Shown piece by piece: positions 18,954-31,020 of a stretch of 32,364 nucleotides of DNA (the stretch's first letter is position 1; each line of letters starts with the position of its first letter). Under the pieces are notes generated by a model. It saw only the letters and a program-made list of their open reading frames with translations, was not told the DNA's origin and did not search any database. Position numbers and translations under genes: made by a program. Source of the DNA: Ophiocordyceps camponoti-saundersi (nom. inval.) (taxonomy: Eukaryota > Ascomycota > Sordariomycetes > Hypocreales > Ophiocordycipitaceae); the NCBI GenBank assembly GCA_003339415.1, contig PDHQ01000177.1, positions 27,104-59,467 on the forward strand, written 5' to 3'.

Positions 18954-20566
18954 ATGGCGTCATCCGCGGCAACACCGCCGGCCGTCGACGCTCCGGAAGA
19001 GCATCAGAGCGACGGCTCTAAGCTGAGGACCTTTCTCGGCATCCTCAAGAAGTGAGCTTCGAAGCCCTGCTCCCTGCCGATACCCTCTGCCGATACCCTT
19101 GATGACCAATGCTCATCTATTCCTTCCCACAGGTTCATCGGCGTCTCCGACCTTGCGGCTGTTCGCTTCTCACTGCCGTCTCAGCTGCTCGAGCCGACGC
19201 CAAACCTCGAATACTGGACCTACCTCGACGCTCCCAATGCCTTCGTCGCCATCGGCTCGTCGGACGACCCGCTAGATCGCATGCTCGAGGTGGTACGCTT
19301 CTGGCTCACAAAAGACATCAAATATGTTAAGGGCAAGCCCTGCAAGCCGTACAACTCGTGCCTCGGCGAATTCTTCAGAGTGCGTCGGGCTCTCATATCC
19401 TTTCCTTGGCTTACCGGCTGAATCTGACGGGCCCTGCAGTGTAACTGGGAGACGGAGGACAATGCGCCGAGCATCCGGACCGATCATCTCAAGGCGGCCC
19501 AGGCTGGTTCGGCCGACGACCACGCCTCGTCGTCTTCTTCTTTGTCGTCCAAGGCCAAGCCGACGGCCAAGGACGATAAGAACGCTTCGTCCATCTCGCT
19601 CACTGTCCCTAATTCTGCCCCTACTGGCGACAGCAGCAAGCCCCTCCGCATCTCATACCTCACCGAACAGACGTCTCACCACCCCCCCGTCAGCGCCTTC
19701 TACATCTCGTGCCCCGAAAAGGGCATCTCCGCCCGCGGGTTTGACCAGATCACGGCAAAGTTCACCGGCACCTCCGTCAAGGTCCTACCCGGCGAGCACA
19801 ACATGGGCATCTTCATCACGCTCGACAGACGCGACGGCGAGACCTATCAGCTAACGCACCCTGCCGCCCATCTTGGTGGCCTGCTGCGCGGCAGTCTCCA
19901 CGTCTCCGTCAGTGAGATGGCTTACATCTCCTGCCCGCAGACCAAGATCAAGGTCATCCTCCACTACGTCGACGAGGGCTGGCTAGGACGTACGACGAAC
20001 AAGATCGACGGCGTCATCTTCAAGTACGACCCTGATCAGGATGACAAGACCAAGGTTCAGGACGTGCCGGAGAAGGACATACTCGCCCGGCTCAGCGGAC
20101 CGTGGCGGGAGAAGGTCGTCTTCACCCTTGGCTCTCGACCGGTCGTAAGTTTTCTTCCGCCGTGCACAGCCTGGCTCACTGAAGCTCGACGTTGACCGCC
20201 CTCTTGCAGAAATCCGTCCCACCCGAGGAACAGTTCGTTATCATCGACCTGGCCCCTCTCGAGGTCGCGACCAAGAGTCTTCCGCCCCAAGATGAGCAGC
20301 TTCCCAACGAGTCTCTCAAACTCTGGTCTGGCGTCACGGATGCTATCCATTCCAAACAATACTCCAAGGCGACCAACCTCAAGGTCGAGCTCGAAGAGAG
20401 CCAGCGCGAAAAGGCCCGCCATCGGGAGAAGACGGGCGAGCAATGGAAGCCTGTCTATTTCGAGCACGTGACGGGCAATGGCGGCAAGCCCGACCTTACG
20501 GACAAGGGCAAGCAGGTTCTCGAGCGAGCTCAAAAGGGCGAGTGGTCAATGGAAGACATTGTTTAG
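18954..20566 (+). CDS. KES1: Short oxysterol-binding protein (Kes1/Osh4 type), four exons
   Basis: The product is a soluble lipid-transfer protein that binds sterol or PI4P in a barrel closed by an N-terminal lid and works at Golgi-ER contacts in characterised fungi. Exons are 18954-19051, 19133-19379, 19440-20144 and 20210-20566, all with GT-AG introns of 60-81 nt, giving 468 residues (yeast Osh4 is 434). Supporting motifs: KLRTFLGILKK then FIGVSDLAAVRFSLPSQLLE (lid and start of domain), KPYNSCLGEFFR near 104-115, the family signature EQTSHHPP near 191-198, GLLRGSLHVSVSE, and GPWREKVVFTLG. There is no PH, ankyrin or GOLD domain, which places it in the short subgroup. An insertion of about 60 residues, rich in Ser, Lys and Ala, separates FFRCNWE from the signature. 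The 3' end keeps EEQFVIIDLAPLE and a charged helix. The start is the first ATG in frame with exon 2. Confidence 0.93.
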
Positions 20567-21745
20567 CCAGCACGCACAGCCGTCGGTGTTTCTCTTTGCC
20601 TGCGAGAGGGGGGTTTTCATCTTCAACACCCTCCTTTTTCTTGTCGTCCTCTTTTTCAGGTTTCCTACCTTGTGTTTTTCTACCCCCGTGTTTGTTTTCT
20701 TGCTTGTTGGCGGGCACATCTTCATTCGGGATACAGGAAGAGTGCTGCTTGGGATAGATAGACAAGACGCTGCAACCCCTCTTTCCCCCCCCCCCTCCCC
20801 CTCTTCCCTCTTCATTGAATGATCCCCCTGGTGTTGATAATGCGATGAGAACGGATGGGGCACGAGGGAGAGGCAAAGGAGGGATTTGGGGGGGTCTATG
20901 AGGGAAGACGAAGGGCATTCTCCTTGGTCGAGGCATTAGTTCGTCTGCCGTGCGAGGCGTTGGGCGTGTGTATTCTTCTTGGCCTTGTTTGATTCACATC
21001 CTCTTTTTGCCATATCTTCTGTCGTCCTTCTTTTGATGTTTACTTTTGTATTTTACACTCCTTAACTTGGGCTCTCCTCTGTGGAAGGGTTGCCGAGGAT
21101 GTCGTGATGGCAGTGTTTTGCAGTGGTTCGAGGCAACGCTGTGTGTATCTATGTATGTTAACAAAGCAGGATTCTGTTTCCTTTGGGGAAATCGGGGGGT
21201 TTTGGGCATTCTGTGCAATTGGATCGAGGATGAGAGATTGACGTTGTTTTTTCGGTCTTGGTCTTTGATCTCTTTACGTGGGATGTTTTGATCTGGATAG
21301 ACGAATGAGTCTATTCTACTCCGTAGGGGAATCGCCAGATGCTACATTGTATAGTTATACAGACGCATCTCTTGCGTGATGTTTTATATTTGGTGGACGA
21401 GAGCTACTGTAGATGGTAGAGTAGGTACCTACATAGGTATGTGGGATATTGTTACAGAGAAGGTTCTTACTTTTTTTTTTCCTTTCTTCCCTTCCGACGA
21501 ACTGCTTAGGCGAGATTGATTGGGTGAGATGACAGGGGATTTGAGAGAAAGGGAATAAAGTCCGTCGTACTCCGTAGTGATAGATTCTCTACATTCGTTG
21601 CGAAGTCGTCGGAAGGGAAAAAAAAAACAAAAAAAAACAACAACAAGGGTAGAAAGACTTTCTCTAATGAAGATGCGGGAGAAAAAACGTGAGGCAAGGT
21701 TGGAAAAAAAGGGGGGGGGAAGAAAAAAAAAATTGACAATGAAAA
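20567..21745. other. Convergent intergenic spacer between KES1-like and MAM33-like genes
   Basis: A spacer of about 1.2 kb without a convincing gene separates two tail-to-tail genes. The plus strand has T-rich stretches (20630-20700, 21470-21482) fitting a 3' untranslated region, a GTAGGTACCTACATAGGTAT motif at 21422-21441, and A-rich runs at 21617-21645 and 21720-21732. Confidence 0.6.
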
Positions 21746-22839
21746 TCAAGCGCCGACAAAACCCTTGATATTCTCCAACCAGCGAACATACTCCTTCTGC
21801 TCCTTGGCGTCGGCGTAGTCAGCGACGAAGACGGCCATGGCCTGATTGACGCCGCGCTCGTCAAGGTACCGCTCAACCAGAAGCTGAAGATCCTCATCCA
21901 GACTACCAAAGGGAGGACCGGAGTAGAGATCGACGCGCTTGTGAATCACGTCGAGGGCGTTGGAGGTGGCGAGCGATGCGTCGGGGAGGTACGAGATGCT
22001 CTCGACCTCGACGACGCCCTCGCGAGCCGAGGCGCTGATGCTGAGCGCTCCATCCGTCTTTCCAGGCTTCTCGATCGCGACGATCATGTTGATTGGCGCG
22101 GGGGAATCCTCGTCCATCTCATCCTCTTCCGTCGGGTCTTCCATCATGTCCGTTTCTTCTTCTTGTGGGCCGCTCGCTTCGCCGCTGCGGTTGGCGGCGT
22201 TGGCGTTTCGGTTCGAAGACGGGGATTTGCTGTTGGAGGGTTGGTGGAGCTGTTTGTTTACGCCTTGGTCGAGATCGTCGTCTAGAGCTTCGTCTTCGCC
22301 GTAGGGGTCGAAGTTTTCGTCGAGGTCTGAGATGGAGAAGCTGACGGTGATTCTGTGATTTTTTTCCTTCATCATCAGCATTCACATCGAAGAAAGCGAG
22401 ACGAAGAATAGAAGGATGGGTGAAAAAAAAAAACGCACTTCTCATCACCAAAAGAACGAATAAGCTTCACAGTCTCAACACCGGGCTTATCCTCAAGCGT
22501 AAACGGCGAATTCTCAAGAAAGTCGCCAATGCTAGCCGGCATCTGCGCATCATGCTTGAGATCCTCCTCGATACGAATCTCGCTATCGATCTTGAAGACG
22601 AGCTCCTCGTCCACCTCGCTAGCCTCATCCTTCTTCGCCGCCGGAGGAGCAGCGGCGGCGGTTTGTCTGCGCGAAGACGAAGACAGACCAGACCGGAACA
22701 TGGTCGTCGTAGACGTAGGTCCGTGAGAGGTACCGAATGCGAAGCCGCCGATGATGCCTCCGTTGCGCAAGGTCTGCTTCGTCGCGCTGTGCCTTAGCAT
22801 GCGCGGTGCACAGCGCGCTGCGAGTCGAAGAGAGAGCAT
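21746..22839 (-). CDS. MAM33: Mitochondrial acidic matrix protein MAM33/p32 family, two exons
   Basis: The product is a homologue of yeast Mam33 and animal p32/C1qbp, trimeric acidic matrix proteins tied to mitochondrial translation and respiration. Exon 1 is 22839-22439 and exon 2 is 22352-21746, joined by an 86-nt GT-AG intron with a CTGAT branch point; 335 residues result. The acceptor was chosen because it gives GDEKITVSFSISDL, matching the family; the AG seven bases after the branch point would shift the frame. The N-terminus (MLSLRLAARCAPRMLRHSAT) is an arginine-rich mitochondrial presequence without acidic residues. Further family landmarks: ENSPFTLEDKPG, MIVAIEKPGK, SGPPFGSLDEDLQLL, LDERGVNQAMAVFVADY and KEYVRWLENIKGFV at the C-terminus. 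A Ser/Asn/Glu-rich acidic loop of about 70 residues lies between the two conserved halves. Confidence 0.93.
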
Positions 22840-23111
<272 letters not shown>

Positions 23112-24429
23112 TTTTACCGCATTTTATGCTTATTTTACCTAGTCTATACTTATTATACCTAATATACCTACTAGGCTACCTAGGCCACCCCTACCCTAGG
23201 AACTAACTTACTTTTATATACGTATAACGTTATATTATCGAAGGCACGATTAGTAGGGCCGCGGGCGTAAACTGCTATAAACTGCCCCCTCCCCTTTCCT
23301 CCCCCTTTTTCGACTATTATTATCCTAAGGTTAAATTAAGTATAATTATTTTGCTACTTTAAGGCATATATCCTTACTATTTTATATATATATATATATA
23401 TATTATATAATATATAAACGTCTCCGTAATATTAACTTCTAATAATAAGATCGTAATATATCTTACCCTTAATTTTAATATATATCTACTACTCTAAAAC
23501 GCACTCCCCGCACCTTTAAATATATATATATATTTAGATTTTAAAGTCTAAAATATATATTATATTTATATATATATTATTAAGTAACTTTTCGGCACGC
23601 TCTTCTATATAGTAATATTATTTATAAGAAATAAGCGCGCTAGATATCTCTATATATATTTCTTATTATAACCTTTATAGCTGCGTCTCCTTACCCTTCT
23701 CTTCGATTAGAACTAGAGACGCTTACTCGGGCTTACTATAGCCTCCTATTATTATAATCTCGCTATACTCTCTAATAACCCCCGTAGTACTATTCTAGTT
23801 ATCGCTATATAACGATTATTTTTTTATATTTCCCGCTTATATTTATACTTAGCGTATACTATTTATATTATACGAAAGTAAACTTTTATTTTCCTCCTTT
23901 CTAATATCTTTTAGTTATCCTTATCCTTAACTAACCTTAGAAGTACTAAGTTAACTATATATATTTATATATATCTCTTAACGCTTATATTATACCTAGG
24001 ATAGCTATAATAATCTTAACTTACTTCGCACGATTTATAACCTTAAGTTTAATATCGTTATTATTTTTATTTTAAGTAATTATAATTATATCTATAACCG
24101 AATCCGTGGCCGCCGCTATAATTATAATTATACAATACCGCGCTCCCCGTAAACGAAATATATATATTATATACTTACCGGACTTAAATAAGAAATATTT
24201 TTTAAAAAGGCTAGAGTTCTTTTAGTAAATATTATATAAGCTTAATAATATCGAGGCGCAGCTTGCTATTAGATATACTAGTAGGCGTCTGCGCTATCGT
24301 AGTACGCGCTTTATAATATCTTAGTACGATATTATATTTAGAGACTTTACTTAGATATTATCGCTAGGGAGCGCTACTAGGCGCTTCTCCTTATCCTTCG
24401 TATTATATATTAGTATCTCCTCTCGTTTA

Positions 24430-25095
24430 GTATATACTATCGTTTTTACTTACTATAAGGGCAAATAGTTAAAAGAGTTTTTCTTTAATATCGGATATCT
24501 TTATTACTTTCTATTCCTAGTAAGCCTTATTAGGGGATATCGTATAATAAAGGGTAGGTATAAAGTTATTATACGAAACGTAAGGACTTATTAGAGAATA
24601 AAAAAAAATAACTATATAAAAAAACTAAATTAGTAGGGTTATTAATAAAGGTCGCCGCTACGTATATCGTAGATAATATTATCGCTTACCTTAGTTATTA
24701 TCGTTATCGTTATCGCTCCTCGCTTTACCTAAAGAGAAGAAGAAGAGGAGGGGAGGAGAGGAGAAGAAAGGAAGAAGAGAAGAGGGGAGGGTTTAGGAAA
24801 GAAAAAGGCCTTTTATATCTTTTCCGGATAGCCCGTTATATAACCTACCGTTCTTTACGAGGAAGAGAGTATTATTACTTTATTTATCTTTACCTTTTAC
24901 GGCTTCCTACGCCCGGTTTTTTATATCTAACTTTTCGCCCTTACGATACGGTAAAAACTAACGATAGTTATATTTTTATAAAATATCGTTAAAAGTAGAG
25001 TACCTCGGTACGTAACTGCTACTGCTAATATAGTATTTAAGTCTTAAAAGGGATATATACTTTTAGTATCTTATTAATATAGGTACGTATCGTAT
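24430..25095 (-). repeat. Repeat A: LTR/leader-like copy 1
   Basis: This segment is homologous, in the same orientation, to 27515-28190. Read on the minus strand, it has a TATA-like GATATAAAAGGCC, then a long CT-rich stretch and a GGCGACC...ATAACCCTACTAA block, then A/T-rich sequence. The order resembles promoter, transcription start and 5' leader of an LTR retrotransposon. The similarity continues past the likely LTR end into the leader, so it is not a simple 3' LTR. The two copies differ mainly by C/T and G/A changes. Confidence 0.7.
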
Positions 25096-25289
25096 TTACT
25101 AATAGTAGGGGCAGGTTATCTAACCTATATATATTAGTTATTAAGGTATATAGTTTGTTATTAACTAGGCTATATTATGCTTTAGCTAAGTAGGCTCTTA
25201 GTGCCCCTCTTATACTAATTTAATATACTAATTATATAAGTTTAACTAGGCTCGAGCCCTAAGTAGGTCTAGCTTAAACTAGGCCTACG

Positions 25290-25310
25290 ATACCTCCCCT
25301 AAGGCTAGGC
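25290..25310 (-). other. Polypurine-tract-like sequence after RNase H
   Basis: On the minus strand AGGGGAGGTAT follows the RNase H end by about 90 bases, where a copia element would carry its polypurine tract before the 3' LTR. The following TCGTAGGCC may be an LTR start altered by mutation. No second copy of this precise junction was found in the window. Confidence 0.4.
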
Positions 25311-25389
25311 AAGCTTAAAAGACTATCGTAATATTATTTCTTAGTATTTAGGCTACTAGAGCCTCCCTTATTCCTTAGCATAGCTAGAT

Positions 25390-27020
25390 TTAGCTAGCGT
25401 ACGAACTGCTAATACTTGTTTAGCTGCAGACCCTTCGTGAGGCTATCTATAATTATATCTGCTATGCCGATCTACTGCAGATTAAAGAAGCCTATCTAAT
25501 GCCTCTAGATTATCTATTTATAGCGCAAATCGATATACTTAGTGCGTGCCTTATTAAGCGGGTTAATCACGGCGAGCTAAGCGTTTTAACTATTTATATA
25601 TATTAGAAAAGGCCTCTTTTATTCGTAGCCTATATTACGGATTATATCCGCAAGCTAAATCGTTATTAGGCTAGCAGGCGTTAGGGCTATAAATTCGGCC
25701 TCTATACTGCTCGTTATAACTAGGGTCTAACGCTTAAATCGCCACGCGATCGGCCTACTAGCGAGGAATATAATAAACCCGGCCGTTAAGGCGCGGGTTA
25801 CCTAATTATCCGCGAACGATACGTCGGAATAGACGCGGAGTTAAAGGTCCTTACTATATGCCGCACTACCTAATATAATACTAAGAGAAGGCGTGCCGCG
25901 TAGATAGCGGAATAGATACTTTATCGTAGCTAAATAAGCGTAAGTTAGATAGGAATTTGCCTCCGATAGTTTCTTTACGCTATATATAATATCGGGCCTC
26001 GTGCCTAGGGCTAGCTAATTTAGGCTGCTTATATATTTCTGTTATATTATAGCCTCTATCGCTATTTCGGCCTCTTTCTAATCGTATAGAATTATATACT
26101 TTGCGGGCTACGGCGTCTTTATTAGCTTTAAATCGTTAGTATCGAATAGCTTAAGGATCTTACGGGTAAAGGAGGTTTAATATACTTAGATAGTACGTGC
26201 CTTACGATCGCGATCGAACTCTAAGCTTAGGAATTCCTAAGGCTCGCTAAGGTGCTTAATTTCGTATAAATCGTTAAGAATTTCAGCCTTATTATTAATC
26301 TATGCTTACGTCGGTGCGGTAAGGAGGATATCGTCTATATAAAGAACGAGGAGACTGCCGTTATTATAATAATAAAGGCAGAGTTCGGAGTTAAGGGGTT
26401 CGAAACGGTAACTAGCTAGATTCTTAGCTATACGCTCGAACTACTATCGTAGCGACGCGCGATACTTATAAAGAGCCTTTTTTAAGCGGTAAACGCGGCT
26501 TAATTTATCCTTAAAGCTATAAGGCTATTTAACGAAGATATCTTTATTAAGTTTAGCGTTAATAAAGGTATTTACGACGTCGAACTTAGCCTATTTAAGG
26601 TTTTATATAGCGATAAGCGTAAGAAAGATACGAACGGACGATTAATACGCTACCGTAATATAAAGGTCTTTAACTAGCTAATCTATAAGATTACGATCTC
26701 CGCGGATAACTTAGCGGGCTTTCGCTATCGGATCTGCGCTTTTAATAGGCTTCTCTATATATACCTAACGCCTAGGAAGGGTCTTTATATTATAAGGCTT
26801 CGGCACGAGCTCCTAAGCGCCCTTTTAGTATAGTTTATTAAGTTCTTTATTTATCGCGGGCACTTATCGTTTATCGAAGTTAGGGAGTTTTTTCGCGGTA
26901 CGATAATTGCTAGGGGCATAGCTTATAAAGGTTTCCGTAGCTAAGGCTAAGAGAATTATTATAGGCGCCTTACTAATATATTCGTCTTTATTAGCGAAGG
27001 TAACGTGCGGCGTAGCTATC
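25390..27020 (-). pseudogene. Degenerate Ty1/copia reverse transcriptase-RNase H
   Basis: Translated on the minus strand with many stops, the segment still shows copia pol landmarks in the right order: a YRTAKKLPNFDK-like start of the RT domain (about 26900-26940), FDVVNTFINAKL (LDVKTAFLNG-like), VYRLKKALY (about 26480), the catalytic YIDDIL at 26324-26341, then RNase H motifs SDVSFADN (about 25805-25829) and YIDLRY near 25520-25537 before GLTKGLQL-like residues. Stops sit where a C-to-T change at CpA would create them. The normally preceding gag, protease and integrase domains are not seen intact. Only a short, partly open minus-strand stretch (27340-27640) precedes it, with no zinc-binding HHCC or DDE pattern that I could find. 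It is a dead relic. Confidence 0.85.
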
Positions 27021-27514
27021 TTAACGATACCTTTAATAGCTAGATTAGCTTATATAAGCCTTTTTAATTTTCTTATAAGTTTAGTGCCCTAGATCTCCTC
27101 GGATAAATAGCGCTTACGGCGTTATATATCGGTTAAGGTAAAAGAAAGTGTCGATACCTTGCGTATATATTAAGAGGGTTATTTATCGGGCATTAGATTA
27201 GTTTATTAAAGCTATAAGGTACTAGCTAATTTGTTAGGATTATTACGATTATTATAATTAATCTAAGAGCTAGGAAGGCTTATAAATATAGGCAGTAATT
27301 ATGCCTCTTTATTAGCTTCTTTAGCTTCTTTAATTAACGGGAGAAGGGTATTTTCTTTAGAAATCGGGCGCGGTGCCTCGTTACCTCGATTAAGCGTAGC
27401 GTTTAGTAAGGGAAAGTGCGAAGGGTCTCTCTTAGGCGTTTTAAATCGCTCTTTTAATAGCCTTATAAATTCCTCTTTAACGCGCGATAAATTTAATAAT
27501 CCGGCTATAGTAAT

Positions 27515-28190
27515 TAGATATTTCTTCGGTTATTACTTATTATTTGCCGTAAGTATAAATAGTCGAAGGAGTCCTTTTTCCTCGGCACTAGACGTTCTTA
27601 TCTCCTTCTATTCCTACTAACTTTTTAAGGAAGGTATCTGCGAATAAAGGGTATAACGCTTCTTAAGCGATACGTAGAGGATTATCCGAAAAAAAAAAAA
27701 AAACGACTATATAAGATAACTAAGTTAGTAGGGTTATTAATTAAGGTCGCCGCCGCGGCTATCGTAGATATTATTATAACGTACCTCGGTCGTCGTCGTC
27801 GTCGTCGCCGCTGCCTGCCTTGCTAAAAGAGAAGAGGAAGAGAAGAAGAGGCGAAGAGAAAAAGGGAAGAAGATAAGAGGGGAGGGTTTAGGAAAGGAGA
27901 AGGCCTTTTATATCTTTTCTAGCTAGGTTATTATATAACCTACCGTTCTTTATAAGGAAGAGAATATCGTTACTTTATTTATCTCTGCCTCCTACGGCTT
28001 CCTGCGCCCGGTCTTTTATATCTAACTTTTCGCCCTTACGATATAGTAAAGACTAACGATAGTTATATTTTTATAAAATATCGTTAAAAGTAAAGTACTA
28101 TAGTATATACTAGCTATTACTAATAGATAAAGTAAGTTTATAAAGGGGTACGTACCGCTATATATCTTACTAATATAGGTATATTATATT
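27515..28190 (-). repeat. Repeat B: LTR/leader-like copy 2
   Basis: This is a diverged copy of 24430-25095. Shared landmarks in order on the plus strand include ATTCCTA.TAA, AATAAAGGGTA, TTAGTAGGGTTATTAA, a purine-rich tract ending GGGAGGGTTTAGGAAA, AGGCCTTTTATATCTTTTC, GGCTTCCT.CGCCCGGT and AAAATATCGTTAAAAGTA. The similarity stops at about 28190, where the unrelated 1.44-kb tandem repeat begins. It therefore seems to have been cut by a later insertion or rearrangement. Confidence 0.75.
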
Positions 28191-28194
28191 ACGA

Positions 28195-29640
28195 GAATAT
28201 AAGTAGAAGTATATAGAAATAATATAATATCTTAAGTCTTATCTAAAAATATAGTTAGGACTTATATCCTTTTTTAAAATAGCGAGTACGGAATATAACG
28301 CCCCGATCCCCCTACTTAGATATATACCTATAATTATTCTATAATAACTGTTTCTTTTTTTAGTTTTTAGCCCTTATTAATAATACTAATACCTACTTTC
28401 TAAGTATATATAAGGGAGGCATTTTCCTATATATATATACGTAATATACCCCCTAGCTTATAAGCTTATTTAAACGTATCTAATAAGCTTAAAAATTATC
28501 TTTAAAGATTATAAGAATAAATTATCTAAACCCTTAAGAGAAAAAAACGTAGGAAAAGATTATAGGTACGTATCTTTTATACTTTTAAATTAGTTAAGCT
28601 AAATAAGTTATTTAGGGCGGGTATAGAAAGCTCCTCTCTTTTCTTTTCTCTCTTTTCTCTTTTCTTCCTCTTTTATCCTTATTTTCTTCTTCTCTTACGG
28701 TTATTTTTTTATTTTATATAGCTTTCTTTAGAAAAGACTATAGATCTTATAAGTAACTTAAGTTTTCTATCCGCCCGCGATTATAGTATCTAAAGGAGGT
28801 ATCGCCTCCTTAAGCTTCTAACTATAAACCTATTAATAATATTATTTATAACCGTACTAAGCGTAAACGTAAGTATTCGCCTGCGGATTTCTTATACTAT
28901 AAAATAATATATTTTTCCCTTATAGGATTCTAAGCGCTAGGCACTCTTAAAGCCTACTATTAATATTATTTTTAGGGCTAAGATTATTACGTTAGCTAGG
29001 GACATTTACTTTAAGATTTTACGTAATTTTAGATATTTTAGGGCGATTATTATTTAGAGTTATAGCACGCGGAACTTACCGCTTTACCTTAAATACCGTC
29101 GCCTATATACCGGGGCTTACCCTTTTTAGCGTTACGCCTCTCTCCTTAGCTTTTAATATAGCGCCTACGCTAGTTACGTCTAAGCTAGATAAGGACGATA
29201 CTGCTTTTTTTAGCGTGCTACGTAAGCGGTCGGTTCGATAAGTTAACTAGCTATTACTATTCCCGATAATAATAATATTATTAAAGATAGAGAAATAATT
29301 AAGATAGAGGATACTCCGGAGGCTAAAAATAAGTAAGATAGTCTTTTATTAGGTTTATACCTTAAATACGCCGTGCACTAGCTTACTAGTATACTATACC
29401 CTTACTACTTAACTCTTACTTAGCAAGCTTAAGTTATAATAGAGAAGACCCGTCGGTTAAGAGGAGGTATCTAAACCTTTAGATAGTAGAAATATTTATA
29501 GGTAGTAAATATAGAAAAATAACGCTTACGTAAATATATTAAAAATAAAAGGAAAAAAAAAAAAGATAAACGTTTTTCCTAGCTAAGACTTTTAAGTATA
29601 ACTTAAATTAAATAGAGTAGACCGGGCTTATAACTATTAT
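28195..29640 (+). repeat. Tandem 1.44-kb direct repeat, copy 1
   Basis: Copy 1 of a head-to-tail duplication; copy 2 starts at about 29643. Matching words keep an offset of 1438-1448 throughout: GAAATAATATAATATCTTAAGT (shortened here: AAATAATATAATATC), GGAGGCATTTTC at 28415, a CT-rich tract near 28630-28690, GGAGGTATCGCC near 28795 and GCTAGATAAGG near 29184. The first 600 bp look promoter-like (TATA-like GGGTATAG, then a pyrimidine tract). The rest may once have been coding on the plus strand, but stops prevent identification. Confidence 0.8.
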
Positions 29641-31020
29641 AAGGATATAAGTTAAGGTATCTAGAAATAATATAATATCTTAAGTTTTATTTAAAAACGT
29701 AGTTAGAACTCGTATCCTTTTTTATAATTAGGAAATACGTATAATAACGCCTTAGTCTTACCTATCCGATATCTGCCTCTAACTATTTTATAGCGACTAT
29801 TTCCTTTTTTAGGTTTTTAGCCCTTATTTATAAGGCTAATACCTATTTTTACGGTATAAAGGAGGCATTTTCTTATATACGTATACGTAATATACCCCCC
29901 TTAGGCTTATAAGCTTATTTAGAAGTATCTTAATAGCCTAAATATTATCTTTAAAGACCGGCAGAAAAAAAAAGATTAAAACTTTTAAGAGAAAATCGTA
30001 GGAAAAGACTATAGGTATATATCTATTATACCTTTTAAATTAGTCACGCTAGATAAGTTATCTAGGGAGGGCATAAAATACCCTTTTTTTTTCCTCTCTC
30101 TCTCTTCTTCCTTCTTCTTCCTTTATCCTCTTCTTCTTCTTTCGCAGGTAGTTTTCTAGTTATTCCTTTACTTCTTCCTTTTCCGAGATAGATATTATAA
30201 GTCCTTAAAACCTAGGTATGCACGGAAGATATCGCCTTATTAAGGTTCTAATAGCTTATCCTTAGATACTAGCTATAATAATAACCTTATCTATTAACGT
30301 AAGTCTTTACCTTAAATTCCCCGTATTCCTAATACTTAGAAATAATATAAAATACCTTTTTAGGATATAAAGCGTTATACGCTTACTATGCCCGTAGTTA
30401 GCGTAATACTTTAAGCTAAAATCACGGCCGTACCGTAACTTATAGTAAATTAAGTTTTAAGAGATAACGGATACTTTCGCTCGCTTCTAGTCTAAAGCCG
30501 TAGTGCCGAGAACGCGACTTTATACGAAAAATGCTCTCGTCCACGTATACGCGCCTATCCCTTTAAGTCGTGTATTTCGTTACCCGGTTTCTAATATAAT
30601 ACTTATAGCTTATACGTTTAGGCTAGATAAGGTTATTATTACTTATTATAGCGTCTAATTAAAATAGCTAGGTTAATAAGGTTAGGGGGGTTTACGATCG
30701 CTAATAATAATAAAATTACGGAGGATTATAAGATTATTAAACTTAAAGATATTATAGATATTTAAGATAGAGATAGGTAAATAGTTCTCCTATTATTATA
30801 GTATTTAGAGCACGCTACGCGCTAGCTAGCTTTAATACCGTACTTATATCCCCTAACTCGGGCTTAGTAAGCCTAGGTAAACGCGGAGAAGAGACGTTAG
30901 TAGGGAAATAAACTAATCCTTTATATAGAAAAGATAATATTAGGTAGTGAATACGAGAGATAGCGACTATAATAATAATAATATAAAATAGTAAATAAAG
31001 TAAACTTTATAATAATAGAG
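29641..31020 (+). repeat. Tandem 1.44-kb direct repeat, copy 2
   Basis: This copy is collinear with copy 1 over its whole length. Its own downstream sequence continues to the end of the block, so copy 1 looks 3'-truncated where copy 2 begins. Landmarks: AAATAATATAATATC near 29665, GGAGGCATTTTC at 29861, a CT-rich tract at 30090-30160 and GCTAGATAAGG at 30622. Copies differ by many transitions, as expected if both were mutated by RIP after duplication. Confidence 0.8.

Noticed and set aside
24430..28190. Complete LTR retrotransposon with A and B as its LTR pair
   Set aside because: Homology passes the LTR ends, integrase/gag are missing and no target-site duplication was identified.
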